A DNA stretch of 64,000 nucleotides from positions 17,928 to 81,927 of the forward strand of contig JAJDHD010000006.1 in NCBI GenBank assembly GCA_030266015.1, read 5' to 3'. Positions 8,177-16,908 of the stretch are shown here, in pieces. Under the pieces are notes generated by a model. The model saw only the letters and a list, made by a program, of their open reading frames with translations, had not been told where the DNA came from and did no database searches. The stretch comes from Christensenellaceae bacterium OttesenSCG-928-K19 (GTDB lineage Bacteria > Bacillota > Clostridia > Christensenellales > Christensenellaceae). A program made the position numbers and the translations under genes. The number at the start of each line of letters is the position of its first letter. Position 1 is the stretch's first letter.

Positions 8177-9094
8177 TTAATCCTCCAATTGTAGTGTTCC
8201 TGTCAATTCTGTTATATTTCCAATATCATTTGTTTTGGCAAATTGCTCCAGCTCATTTATAATATCAATGGTAGCCGCTGGGTTTCGCATTGTCGCCGTT
8301 CCCACCATCACAGCATCCGCACCAGCAATCATAAATTCTGCCGCATCTTCGCCTGTCATAATTCCTCCCATGCCAATAATGGGAAGACCTAAACCCGCCT
8401 GGTACACTTCATGCACCATTCTCAATGCAACAGGCTTTATCGCGGGACCCGATAATCCACCGGTAGTATTTTTGATAATCGGCTTCCGAGTATATGGGTC
8501 AATCGCCATACCTGTTAATGTATTGATAAGTGAAAGTGCGTCCGCGCCACCATTTTTTGCCGCTCGCGCCATTTCTTGTATGCTGGTTACATTTGGCGTT
8601 AGTTTAATAATTAGTGGTTTTTTAGCTACTTTTTTCACTTCACTCACTACATGTTCCAATATAGAAGCATCCGTACCAAAATTCACGCCACCATGCTTCA
8701 CATTAGGGCAGGATACATTAACTTCAAATAACGCAATCTCTGTATCATTCAGGCGCTCGGTTACATATACATAATCCTCCACCGCCGCGCCGGCAATATT
8801 TGCAATCTGCACCGTATCAATTCGTTTCACCCGGGAATATTGTTTCTCCAAAAATGCATCCACCCCGGGATTTTGCAACCCTACTGCATTCAAAACACCA
8901 CTGGCAGTTTCTGCAATTCTAACCGGCGGGTTTCCCAACCTTTTTTCTTTTGTCAACGCCTTCAGCGTAATTGCCCCCAAAGCAGCCACATCCATATACT
9001 GTGAATATTCCTCACCAAACGCAAGCGTCCCCGAAGCCGCAATTACCGGATTTTTTAGTTCCACTCCTGCAATACTCACTTTCATATCAACCAT
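8177..9094 (-). CDS. pyrD: dihydroorotate dehydrogenase B, catalytic (FMN) subunit
   Basis: Oxidises dihydroorotate to orotate. The class 1B enzyme passes electrons through PyrK to NAD. Visible parts are [16 protein letters not shown] at the N-terminus, the substrate loop [11 protein letters not shown] with the active-site Cys, and the FMN-phosphate region [22 protein letters not shown]. About 305 aa with the start at 9094; ATG at 9103 or 9085 is also possible. All overlap the 3' end of pyrK, and AAGGAGGTG lies just inside pyrK. Longer open sequence upstream belongs to the pyrK region in another frame. Confidence 0.94.
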   Translation of the reverse strand: MVDMKVSIAGVELKNPVIAASGTLAFGEEYSQYMDVAALGAITLKALTKEKRLGNPPVRIAETASGVLNAVGLQNPGVDAFLEKQYSRVKRIDTVQIANIAGAAVEDYVYVTERLNDTEIALFEVNVSCPNVKHGGVNFGTDASILEHVVSEVKKVAKKPLIIKLTPNVTSIQEMARAAKNGGADALSLINTLTGMAIDPYTRKPIIKNTTGGLSGPAIKPVALRMVHEVYQAGLGLPIIGMGGIMTGEDAAEFMIAGADAVMVGTATMRNPAATIDIINELEQFAKTNDIGNITELTGTLQLED

Positions 9095-9857
9095 AAAGCG
9101 CATCCACCTCCTTAATATCAAACACCGGACCTTCCAGGCACACACGCTTATTTTCACCACCAATACCACAAACACAAGTTGCACAGCCCCCTGTCCCGCA
9201 ACCCATATGCTGCTCCATGGAAACCTGCGTCGGAATATCTCCAACTATTGACGCAAGTGTTTTAAACAACGGCATCGGACCACACGCAAGAATCACATCC
9301 GGCGTATCTTTTGCCAATTCCTCCTTTAGCACATCCGTACAAAATCCACAACCCCCATAACTACCATCATCTGTTGTTACGCACGTCGCCGCGTATTCGC
9401 AAAAATCAGCTTCCTGATATACGGCATCTTCACACCGAAACCCAAGAAACGCCTTATATTCCCTATCCATATATTTTGAAAACATAGACTTTAACGGGGC
9501 ATTCCCAATCCCGCCGCCCACCAGCCAAATCTTTTGCATGGAGGACGTAATGGAAAATCCGTTCCCCAGAGGCATCAAAACATCCAAAATATCACCCGGA
9601 CGCACCTGCGACAATAAACGTGTACCCTTGCCCACAACATAATACGCAATATGAACCTGCCGTTTCTCGTAATCTACATAATTGATACTGATCGGCCTAC
9701 GCAACAATAGCTCATTTGCCGCCGGAATTTGAATGTGTACAAATTGTCCCGGGCGGAACCATTTTAAAAATTCATCCTCACAGGTTATTTTTAGCAAGTA
9801 TGTATTTTGTGCAATCAATTCATTCGACAATACTTTTTCACTGTAATGTTTTTTCAT
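9087..9857 (-). CDS. pyrK: dihydroorotate dehydrogenase B, electron-transfer (FAD/2Fe-2S) subunit
   Basis: Partner of PyrD that carries electrons from FMN to NAD. 256 aa. A ferredoxin-reductase-type FAD domain comes first (PGQFVHIQIP, then LLLRRPISI). The NAD domain follows (IWLVGGGIGNAPL, ILACGPMPLFKTL). The C-terminus carries the 2Fe-2S cysteines in GCGTGGCATCVCG and a later RVCLEGPVF. Its stop overlaps the pyrD start. A 156-bp gap without a clear terminator separates it from pyrF. Confidence 0.95.
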   Translation of the reverse strand: MKKHYSEKVLSNELIAQNTYLLKITCEDEFLKWFRPGQFVHIQIPAANELLLRRPISINYVDYEKRQVHIAYYVVGKGTRLLSQVRPGDILDVLMPLGNGFSITSSMQKIWLVGGGIGNAPLKSMFSKYMDREYKAFLGFRCEDAVYQEADFCEYAATCVTTDDGSYGGCGFCTDVLKEELAKDTPDVILACGPMPLFKTLASIVGDIPTQVSMEQHMGCGTGGCATCVCGIGGENKRVCLEGPVFDIKEVDALYG

Positions 9858-10013
9858 TCATTCCCTCGCAAATATATTCACAAAACATCCATTTATATCA
9901 TGCAGTCACTTTACTCTTAAAATACCGTTCTATCATTTTAAAAAACTCATCAAACAATATGTGTTACTACACTCCATATGCGTGATCATAACAATCTCGT
10001 TTTCAGAACACCC

Positions 10014-10937
10014 TCATTTATAGCTAATCCCATGTTTCCCAAACGTTTGCAAGATATCTCGCTTCATATCCAGCACAGCCTGCCGCGCCGCCTGCTCAAA
10101 TGTCAATTCTCTGTATTTTTCATTTAGATATGCCGTTAAAATCGCACGGGAATTATTCACAATTCCCCCCAGTCCATTTTTATCAAAATTGGGCAGCAGT
10201 CCTTCCGCGTTCCCACCTTGTGCACCATATCCCGGAATCAATACAAACATGTTAGGGTGTGCTTTCCTGATTTGCTTTGCCTGCTCTGGGTATGTCGCGC
10301 CTATCACCGCGCCAACGGAAGAATATCCATATTCCCCTATCAGTTCCTGTCCCCATTCATCTACCAAATCAGCCATATGCTCATAAATCGGTTTGCCTTC
10401 TGCCTCTAGATCTTGCAATTCCCCAGAAGAAGCGTTAGACGTTTTTACCAAAACAAAAATACCTTTTTTGTATTTCTTGCAATCTTCCACAAACGGTGCA
10501 ACCCCATCCGTTCCAAGATAACCGTTCACCGTTACAAAATCTGCTCCAAATGCAGTTTCCTGCTTCTGTGCCACCTGTGTTGTCCCTAAATATGCTGTAG
10601 AATATGCCGAAGCGGTTGCCCCAATATCATTGCGCTTAATATCGGCGATAACGATAAGGCCAACATTATGCGCATATTGGATTGTGTTTCGAAACGCGCG
10701 TACACCTTCAAATCCATACATTTCATAGTAAGCAGACTGCACCTTCACGCTTGGTATAAGATCAGCCATCGCATCGATCAATGCACAGTTATAACGGTAT
10801 ATATTGTTCGCAGCATATTCCAGCGTACCGCCTTCCCCCGTAAGAAAGTCTTCTGGAATATAATCAAACTTTGTATCCAAGCCAACACAAACAGGATTCT
10901 CCAGTGTTTTTATTTTAGAAATCAACTTATCAACCAT
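10014..10937 (-). CDS. pyrF: orotidine 5'-phosphate decarboxylase (type 2)
   Basis: Removes CO2 from OMP to give UMP. 307 aa, the longer 'type 2' form. It opens with PVCVGLDTKFDYIP, has the catalytic K-x-D-x-x-x-D stretch as ADIKRNDIG, and PGYGAQGG in the phosphate loop. The start at 10937 (MVDKLISKI) overlaps the last codons of pyrC, with GGGAGG upstream. An ATG 14 codons earlier would lie deeper inside pyrC. Confidence 0.95.
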   Translation of the reverse strand: MVDKLISKIKTLENPVCVGLDTKFDYIPEDFLTGEGGTLEYAANNIYRYNCALIDAMADLIPSVKVQSAYYEMYGFEGVRAFRNTIQYAHNVGLIVIADIKRNDIGATASAYSTAYLGTTQVAQKQETAFGADFVTVNGYLGTDGVAPFVEDCKKYKKGIFVLVKTSNASSGELQDLEAEGKPIYEHMADLVDEWGQELIGEYGYSSVGAVIGATYPEQAKQIRKAHPNMFVLIPGYGAQGGNAEGLLPNFDKNGLGGIVNNSRAILTAYLNEKYRELTFEQAARQAVLDMKRDILQTFGKHGISYK

Positions 10938-12204
10938 AAATAATTTTCCCTCCCGCAATAGTATACACCACTTTTCCAAATAATTCCCGTCCCAAAAAAG
11001 GGCTGTTCTTTGCTTTAGATACTATATGCTCTTTTTGATATGTATATTTTTCCTCAACATCACAAATTGCAATGTCCGCTCTCGCATTTTTTTTAAGCAC
11101 GCCCCCATCCACGCCGATAATCTCACAAGGAGTTTTACTCATCAGTCTGGCAATGCCTTGCAATTCCACTTTTCCCGCCTTAAACAGGTTTGTAACCGCC
11201 AACGAGAAAGCTGTTTCAAAACCGATTAATCCAAATGGGGCTTTTTCAAAATCAACCGCCTTTTCTTCTTCACTGTGTGGCGCATGATCTGTCGCAATCA
11301 CATCTATCGTACCATCTGCTATACCGGCAACCACCGCTTCCTTGTCTTTCTCTTCACGCAATGGCGGATTGACTTTTGTGTTTGCATTTTTTGATAATAT
11401 TTCTTCATCCGTAAGTGAAATATAATGTGGTCCTGTTTCGCATGTCACTTTTACACCGTTTTTCTTTGCACGACGCACCAGTTCCACACTGCCCTCTGTC
11501 GAAACATGGCAAATATGAATACGCGCGTCCAGTTTTTGTGCGTAGTAAAGATCCCGCGCCGTCATGCTATCCTCAATTGCAGCAGAAATTCCGGGGAGTC
11601 CGGCTTTTTCTGCATTCTCCCCCGCATTAGCAACCCCGCCGCCCCTATTTTGCAGGTCTTCCTCATGCAACATCAAAAGCACACCCAATTCTTTTGCAGT
11701 TTTCATCGCCTGCAAAATAACTTCATCATCCTGCACAGGTAGCCCATCATCCGAAAATGCAACCGCACCCGCATTCTTAAGCAAAGAAAAATCTGTCAAT
11801 TCTTTACCCGCCATCCCGCATGTGATGGCAGCAACCGGCAACACACGCGCCAGCCCTGTTTTTTTTGCTTTCTCAATGATATAGGCCACAGTTTCCGCAG
11901 AGTCGACCACAGGCTTCGTATTCGGCATACAACAAATTGTTGTAAAACCGCCTGCCGCTGCACTACAGGCTCCGGATAAAATATCTTCTTTATATGTGAG
12001 GCCAGGATCGCGCAAATGGCTATGCAAATCGCAAAAACCGGGAAAGGCATATAGCCCTTCCCCGTTTATGACCTTATCAGCTTGCGCAGATATGCCTTCA
12101 TCCATCTCCTCAATAATCCCGTTAGTAATAAGGATATCCTGGGCGTACAGTGTTTCATCCGCGTTTATTACTGTAACATTTTTAATTAATATTTTCTCCA
12201 TCAA
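10930..12204 (-). CDS. pyrC: dihydroorotase (class I)
   Basis: Closes carbamoyl-aspartate to dihydroorotate. 424 aa amidohydrolase with the binuclear-zinc motif DLHSHLRDPG (residues ~58-67), GGFTTICCMPNT, HICHVSTEGS and the catalytic Asp in IATDHAPHS. Either of the two initial Met codons may be used. It follows uraA by 7 bases. Confidence 0.96.
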   Translation of the reverse strand: MMEKILIKNVTVINADETLYAQDILITNGIIEEMDEGISAQADKVINGEGLYAFPGFCDLHSHLRDPGLTYKEDILSGACSAAAGGFTTICCMPNTKPVVDSAETVAYIIEKAKKTGLARVLPVAAITCGMAGKELTDFSLLKNAGAVAFSDDGLPVQDDEVILQAMKTAKELGVLLMLHEEDLQNRGGGVANAGENAEKAGLPGISAAIEDSMTARDLYYAQKLDARIHICHVSTEGSVELVRRAKKNGVKVTCETGPHYISLTDEEILSKNANTKVNPPLREEKDKEAVVAGIADGTIDVIATDHAPHSEEEKAVDFEKAPFGLIGFETAFSLAVTNLFKAGKVELQGIARLMSKTPCEIIGVDGGVLKKNARADIAICDVEEKYTYQKEHIVSKAKNSPFLGRELFGKVVYTIAGGKIIYG

Positions 12205-12211
12205 TACTCCG

Positions 12212-13510
12212 TTATATTTCTTTTGGCAATACCAGATTCAGCACAATACCCGCAATTGCACTCAAAAAGATATTTGACAAAGTGAATGTCTCAGAAAACT
12301 CTATCCCACCCGAGAGGCCAAGGCCAATCACCAGCATAATCGAAACGATAATTAAATTCCTGCTATGTGAAAAATCAAGATTAGCTTCGGACAGCGTACG
12401 CAGCCCAACCGTAGCAATCATGCCAAATAACAGGATCGACACGCCACCCATCACCGCACCCGGAATGGATCCGAGGAATACTGAAAATACTCCAAAAAAG
12501 CTGATGATGACAGCAAATACCGCCGCAATTCGAAGCGTTGTCGGGTTGTAGTTTTTAGTTACTGCCAGCACACCCGTATTCTCGCCATAGGTCGTGTTTG
12601 CCGGACCACCTAAAAATCCGGCCAGCATGGTCGCCACCCCATCACCCATTAGTGTTCGGTGCAGGCCGGGATCTTCCACAAAGTTTTTACCCACAACCGC
12701 GCCATTAGTGGTAATGTCCCCAATATGTTCCATGAATGTTACAATCGCCACAGGAGCTATAATCGCTATCGCTCTACCATCAAATTTCGGCAAAAAGAAT
12801 GCCGGCACTTGAAATCCAAGATTGGTGCCATCCTGAAATCCGGTAAAATCAACCTGCCCCATTAAAGCGGCAACAATATACCCCACCGCAATCGCCATGA
12901 TGATAGGCACCAGCTTAAAAAATCCTTTTGCAAATATTGAAATAACAACCATTGTTGCAATCACCACAAGTGCGATCACCCAACGCATCCACAGCACATC
13001 GGCGATCTCACCACCCGGTGCGCTTATAATATTGGTAAACGCTGTTGGCGCCAGCGTTAGCCCTATCACCATAATCATTGGTCCCACAACGATCGGTGGA
13101 AAAATTGACATAACTCTTTTTACCCCTACCAGTCTAACAATCAATGCTAGTAAAAGATAAACTGCACCTGCTACAATAATACCGCCAGTAACATAAGGCA
13201 ACGCATCCTGATATGCCTGGCTGCTCAACGCTCCTTCAACAGACGGATCCACCCCGCTAAACTGGGATGCTGTAATAATAATAACGCCAATAAACGCAAA
13301 GCTTGAGCCAAGGAATACTGGTACTTTTCCTTTTGTGACCAAATGAAAAACCAATGTTCCCACACCCGCGCAGAAAATCGCAACTGCCGGGTTAATGCCT
13401 GTAAGAAGCGGAACTAATACTGTCGCTCCAAACATGGCAAATAAATGCTGAAACCCAAGAATAATATTTTTACCAATTCCATATTTCTTATGTCCCAATT
13501 TCTCGTTCAT
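12212..13510 (-). CDS. uraA: uracil permease (NCS2 / UraA family)
   Basis: Proton-linked uracil importer in the membrane, 432 aa, with the alternating helices of the NCS2 family. It begins FGFQHLFAMFGATVLVPLL-like (here LGFQHLFAMFGATVLVPLL). It contains the substrate-site motif ITTNGAVVGKN preceded by FMEHIGD, and NTTYGENTGVLAVT. A place between pyrR and the biosynthetic genes matches salvage and synthesis under the same PyrR control. The name pyrP is also used. Confidence 0.95.
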   Translation of the reverse strand: MNEKLGHKKYGIGKNIILGFQHLFAMFGATVLVPLLTGINPAVAIFCAGVGTLVFHLVTKGKVPVFLGSSFAFIGVIIITASQFSGVDPSVEGALSSQAYQDALPYVTGGIIVAGAVYLLLALIVRLVGVKRVMSIFPPIVVGPMIMVIGLTLAPTAFTNIISAPGGEIADVLWMRWVIALVVIATMVVISIFAKGFFKLVPIIMAIAVGYIVAALMGQVDFTGFQDGTNLGFQVPAFFLPKFDGRAIAIIAPVAIVTFMEHIGDITTNGAVVGKNFVEDPGLHRTLMGDGVATMLAGFLGGPANTTYGENTGVLAVTKNYNPTTLRIAAVFAVIISFFGVFSVFLGSIPGAVMGGVSILLFGMIATVGLRTLSEANLDFSHSRNLIIVSIMLVIGLGLSGGIEFSETFTLSNIFLSAIAGIVLNLVLPKEI

Positions 13511-13585
13511 GCTCTACCTCCAACCATATATTTATCCCGCAAGCGCAAATCCCCTTTCACCTGCGCCCACAATAATAGAAGCAAG

Positions 13586-14131
13586 TCACTCTTTAACCCG
13601 CTCAAGATACACGCCCTGCCCTCCATCAAACTCAGGCATTTTTACAGTAATCCGCTCGTTAGGTGCGGTGGGGACATTCTTTCCAACAAAGTCAGCTTTT
13701 ATGGGCAACTCCCTATGCCCTCTGTCCACCAATACCGCAAACTTAATCCACGCCGGTCTCCCCATATCCATAATCGCATCCATAGCCGCCCGTGCTGTGC
13801 GCCCGGTATACAACACATCATCCACCAGCACCACATTCTTTCCTGTCACGTCAAAGTTAACGTTTGTATTATCAACCCGCAGTTTTTCAACCATTTCGTT
13901 CATATCATCACGATAAAATGTAACGTCTAATATCCCAACTGGAATTTTTGCGGCCGCAATGTTCTCTATCTGCTCTGCGATACACTCCGCCACACTTACG
14001 CCGCGTCTTCTAATTCCAATCAGCACAATATCCTTCGTATCTTTTGTGCGTTCCAATATCTGATGCGCGATCCGCTTTAACGTGCGCAACACCGTTTCCG
14101 AATCCATTATTTCCGTCATTCTTCTATCCAT
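13586..14131 (-). CDS. pyrR: bifunctional PyrR: pyr mRNA-binding attenuation protein / uracil phosphoribosyltransferase
   Basis: Senses UMP/UTP and binds pyr leader RNA to favour termination. 181 aa. The PRPP loop is VVLVDDVLYTGRTARAA (residues ~101-117). IGIRRRGVSVAE and the PTAPNERITVKM tail are characteristic of PyrR rather than of Upp. It is the first gene of the operon, right behind the leader at 14147-14230. Confidence 0.96.
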   Translation of the reverse strand: MDRRMTEIMDSETVLRTLKRIAHQILERTKDTKDIVLIGIRRRGVSVAECIAEQIENIAAAKIPVGILDVTFYRDDMNEMVEKLRVDNTNVNFDVTGKNVVLVDDVLYTGRTARAAMDAIMDMGRPAWIKFAVLVDRGHRELPIKADFVGKNVPTAPNERITVKMPEFDGGQGVYLERVKE

Positions 14132-14146
14132 GGCTCAACACCCCAC

Positions 14147-14230
14147 AAAAAAACCTTTGCACGCCACAAAACGCACAAAGGTATACAATCGCTTGCATGA
14201 ACCACCTTCCGGTCTCTCGTGGACTCGCTT
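14147..14230 (-). promoter_or_regulatory. PyrR-type attenuator leader of the pyr operon
   Basis: On the minus strand, positions 14230-14191 hold GAGTCCACGAGAGACCGG followed by AAGGTGGTTC. This is close to the PyrR-binding consensus (UCCA-GAGAGG-Y) in a stem-loop context. It is followed by an 11-bp intrinsic terminator, ACCTTTGTGCG paired with CGTGCAAAGGT (14182-14153, two G-U pairs), with seven U. The pyrR ATG is 15 bases beyond the U run. The layout equals the anti-antiterminator/terminator design known from Bacillus pyr operons. Confidence 0.8.
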
Positions 14231-14294
14231 AAAGGCATATATCTTGTTGTTAATAAAAGTATATCAAACTACAGCTTGTGTTTCAATAGCAAAT

Positions 14295-15209
14295 TTATAT
14301 TTCTTTTAAAGTATCCAACACCTTCTCAAAATACTGTGGCAGTGGTGCGGAAAATTCCATTTCCTGTCCCGTCGTCGGATGCCGTAGACGCAGCTTTTCC
14401 GCGTGTAACAATTGCCCATCCACACCAAATGGATTCCTCAGCTTCGTATACAGCGCATCACCCACTACCGGATGCCCCATATGCTTCATATGCACACGGA
14501 TTTGATGTGTTCTGCCTGTCTCAATCTCAACAGCAAGCAACGTGTATTGCCCATATCTCTTTAACACCTCATAATGAGACACCGCTTCCCGTCCCATTCT
14601 CGAAACCGCCATTTTCTTTCTATCTTTCGGATGACGGTCAATATTAGTTCGTATTGTTCCCGTATCCTCTTTCACATTACCATGGCACAATGCAATATAT
14701 GTTTTTTTTATGCTTCGGTCTTTTAATTGGTTGCTGAGCGACAAATGTGCGACGTCATTTTTTGCCGCCACAATCACACCTGATGTATCCTTATCCAGCC
14801 TGTGCACAATTCCCGGCCTAAGTTCACCGCCTATACCAGAAAGATCTCTGCAGTGGAATAGTAATGCGTTCACCAGTGTTCCATCCGGATTTCCCGCCGC
14901 CGGATGCACCACCATCCCCTGCGGTTTATTTATCACAATAATATCCTCATCCTCATAAACAATATCAAGCGGAATATCTTGTGCTTGCAGTCCCGTTTGC
15001 TCCGCCTGTGGTATATCTACAATAACCGTATCACCAGTTTTCAACATATATCCGGCTTTCACTTGCTTTCCATTTACCAGCACCATGCCTTGGGTAATCA
15101 ACGTTTTAATAAAAGAACGCGTATGTTCTTTTAGCTCACCTGCTAAATACGCGTCCAGCCTTTTTCCTGTATTCTCATTAATAATGAATTCAGTCCGCCT
15201 GCTGCTCAT
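14295..15209 (-). CDS. rluD: RluA/RluD-family 23S rRNA pseudouridine synthase
   Basis: 304 aa. The N-terminal S4 RNA-binding domain (~12-75, RLDAYLAGEL ... SFIKTLITQGMVLVNGK) is followed by the synthase domain with the catalytic Asp in the motif HRLDKDTSG (residues ~138-146). ETGRTHQIRVH lies near the C-terminus. It overlaps lspA by 20 bases, the usual lspA-rluD pairing. Exact target uridines cannot be read from sequence. Confidence 0.92.
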   Translation of the reverse strand: MSSRRTEFIINENTGKRLDAYLAGELKEHTRSFIKTLITQGMVLVNGKQVKAGYMLKTGDTVIVDIPQAEQTGLQAQDIPLDIVYEDEDIIVINKPQGMVVHPAAGNPDGTLVNALLFHCRDLSGIGGELRPGIVHRLDKDTSGVIVAAKNDVAHLSLSNQLKDRSIKKTYIALCHGNVKEDTGTIRTNIDRHPKDRKKMAVSRMGREAVSHYEVLKRYGQYTLLAVEIETGRTHQIRVHMKHMGHPVVGDALYTKLRNPFGVDGQLLHAEKLRLRHPTTGQEMEFSAPLPQYFEKVLDTLKEI

Positions 15210-15708
15210 CGCCTACTTCTTTCTTCTTTCCCTTGTCCCAGAACCATATCACAAAAATGCCAAGCAGCACCGCACCAATGCACACAAAGCTGTCTGCTAC
15301 ATTAAATACCGCGAAATTAAAATCAAATTCCAGCATATCCACAACATACCCCCGGAAAACACGGTCTATCAGGTTGCCAATAGCACCACCAATAATAAAG
15401 CTTAGGGACAACTTCAATAACCATGTTTTCATATCCCTGCACTTGTATAAGAGCCAGATCATTATAATAGCAAGCACACCCGACAAAAGCGCCAAAAGCC
15501 ATGTCATATTTGAAAGCATAGAAAACGCCATTCCTGTATTCTCAGCATAGGTAAAATTAAAGAACCCGGGGATAAATTCATATGTCTGCCCCGGCAGATA
15601 CTGCAACACCGTTTGCGCAAAATATTTCGCTACTTGGTCAAAAATAACAATACCAACAATAATAGCAATAACGACCCACTTTTGTTTTTTCCATTCCATC
15701 TCTTTCAT
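15190..15708 (-). CDS. lspA: lipoprotein signal peptidase II
   Basis: Membrane aspartyl protease that cuts signal peptides of lipoproteins such as the parvulin and the amino acid binding protein in this window. 172 aa with four membrane helices. The catalytic pair lies in GGAIGNLIDR and FNVADSFVCIG. The start may be 15708 or the Met three codons later (15699). The promoter at 15717-15745 sits so close that the message is almost leaderless. Confidence 0.94.
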   Translation of the reverse strand: MKEMEWKKQKWVVIAIIVGIVIFDQVAKYFAQTVLQYLPGQTYEFIPGFFNFTYAENTGMAFSMLSNMTWLLALLSGVLAIIMIWLLYKCRDMKTWLLKLSLSFIIGGAIGNLIDRVFRGYVVDMLEFDFNFAVFNVADSFVCIGAVLLGIFVIWFWDKGKKKEVGDEQQAD

Positions 15709-15716
15709 ACCTTGCC

Positions 15717-15745
15717 AGTATACCGTATCCCAAGAATAAACTCAA
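15717..15745 (-). promoter_or_regulatory. promoter of lspA-rluD
   Basis: Minus strand TTGAGT (15745-15740), 17-bp spacer, TATACT (15722-15717). The expected transcription start is within a few bases of the lspA ATG. Confidence 0.6.
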
Positions 15746-15770
15746 CAAGAAATTGACTAAACAGCGAACA

Positions 15771-15799
15771 TTGCGCAACCCACAAAAAGATGGTATGAT
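15771..15799 (+). promoter_or_regulatory. promoter of murG operon
   Basis: TTGCGC (15771-15776), 17-bp spacer, TATGAT (15794-15799), facing away from the lspA promoter. Confidence 0.5.
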
Positions 15800-15852
15800 T
15801 ATCACTGTTGTAGCGAAACAATATGGCAAATGAAAGAATTGATTGGATAGAT

Positions 15853-16908
15853 ATGAGTGGTATTATTGTATTAACGGGTGGCGGGTCTGCCGGGCATGTT
15901 ACGCCAAATCTCGCCTTGGTCGATGACCTCAAGCAACACGATTATGAGATTCATTATATTGGTACCGAGGATGGAATTGAACGCACCATCGTCCGCGACT
16001 TGCCTTATCACAGCATTGAGGCAGGCAAACTGCGCCGTTATTTAAGCAAAGAAAACATCAAAGACTTTTTTAAAATTTTCCGCGGTTACCGCCAGGCAAA
16101 AAAAATATTGAAAGATCTGAATCCAAGGCTCGTCTTCGCCAAAGGCGGCTTTGTTTCCGTTCCGGTGGTTTGGGCCGCTGCCAAGCTTGGTATCCCAACT
16201 GTGCTGCACGAGAGTGATTACTCTCCCGGGCTTGCTAATCGGCTGTGCGCTAGAAAAGCAAGGAAAATATGCCTTTCTTTCGATGTTCCCAACCAATATG
16301 GCAGTAAATCCGTTGTGACCGGCTCTCCCGTCCGCTCTTCCCTGCTTTCCGGCAATAAGGAAAAAGGATTGCAGTTTTTGGGGTTTAAAAGCGGGAAGCC
16401 TGTGTTATTAATAATGGGTGGATCGCTTGGAGCCAAAGCAATCAATGACGCTGTAGATGGCTGCATCGATTCGCTCACCAGCTCATATTGTGTGGTACAC
16501 CTGCGTGGCAAAGGCAATTTAAATGAATCGCTGTCTACCCACGAGAACTATCGACAATTTGAGTTTTTAGAAAAAGAGCTTGCGGATGTATTTTCCGCAA
16601 CAGACCTCGCGCTTTCCCGTGCGGGTGCAAACGCTGTGTTTGAATATCTGACGCTCTGTATCCCCCCGTTGCTTATCCCATTGCCCTTGTCTGCCAGCCG
16701 CGGCGATCAACTGCAAAACGCCGCTTATTTCAAAGAGCATGGCTATGCTCATGTGCTGCAGCAAGAGGAGCTGACAAGCGAAGCTTTACCAGCAGCCGTA
16801 GGCGCGCTTTTTAAGGATAAGGATAAGATCATCAAATCTATGAAAGCCAGCGGTGCGCTCGACGGGACGGCAAACGTCCTAAAAGTAATTTATGAGAGTG
16901 TGCGCTAA
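15853..16908 (+). CDS. murG: MurG: lipid II synthase (GlcNAc transferase)
   Basis: Adds GlcNAc to lipid I at the inner face of the membrane. About 351 aa. It has the N-terminal G-loop VLTGGGSAGHVTPNLAL, FAKGGFVSVPVVWAA, VLHESDYSPGLANR, the second G-loop IMGGSLGAKAIND and the UDP-GlcNAc site DLALSRAGANAVFE. The start at 15853 gives the canonical N-terminus. An ATG ten codons earlier (15823) is also open but lacks a ribosome site. Unlike most bacteria, it is not in a division/cell-wall cluster. Confidence 0.92.
   Translation: MSGIIVLTGGGSAGHVTPNLALVDDLKQHDYEIHYIGTEDGIERTIVRDLPYHSIEAGKLRRYLSKENIKDFFKIFRGYRQAKKILKDLNPRLVFAKGGFVSVPVVWAAAKLGIPTVLHESDYSPGLANRLCARKARKICLSFDVPNQYGSKSVVTGSPVRSSLLSGNKEKGLQFLGFKSGKPVLLIMGGSLGAKAINDAVDGCIDSLTSSYCVVHLRGKGNLNESLSTHENYRQFEFLEKELADVFSATDLALSRAGANAVFEYLTLCIPPLLIPLPLSASRGDQLQNAAYFKEHGYAHVLQQEELTSEALPAAVGALFKDKDKIIKSMKASGALDGTANVLKVIYESVR

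Noticed and set aside
12205..13585. Additional PyrR attenuators between pyrR, uraA and pyrC, as in Bacillus
   Set aside because: The gaps are only 75 and 7 bases and contain no terminator hairpin.
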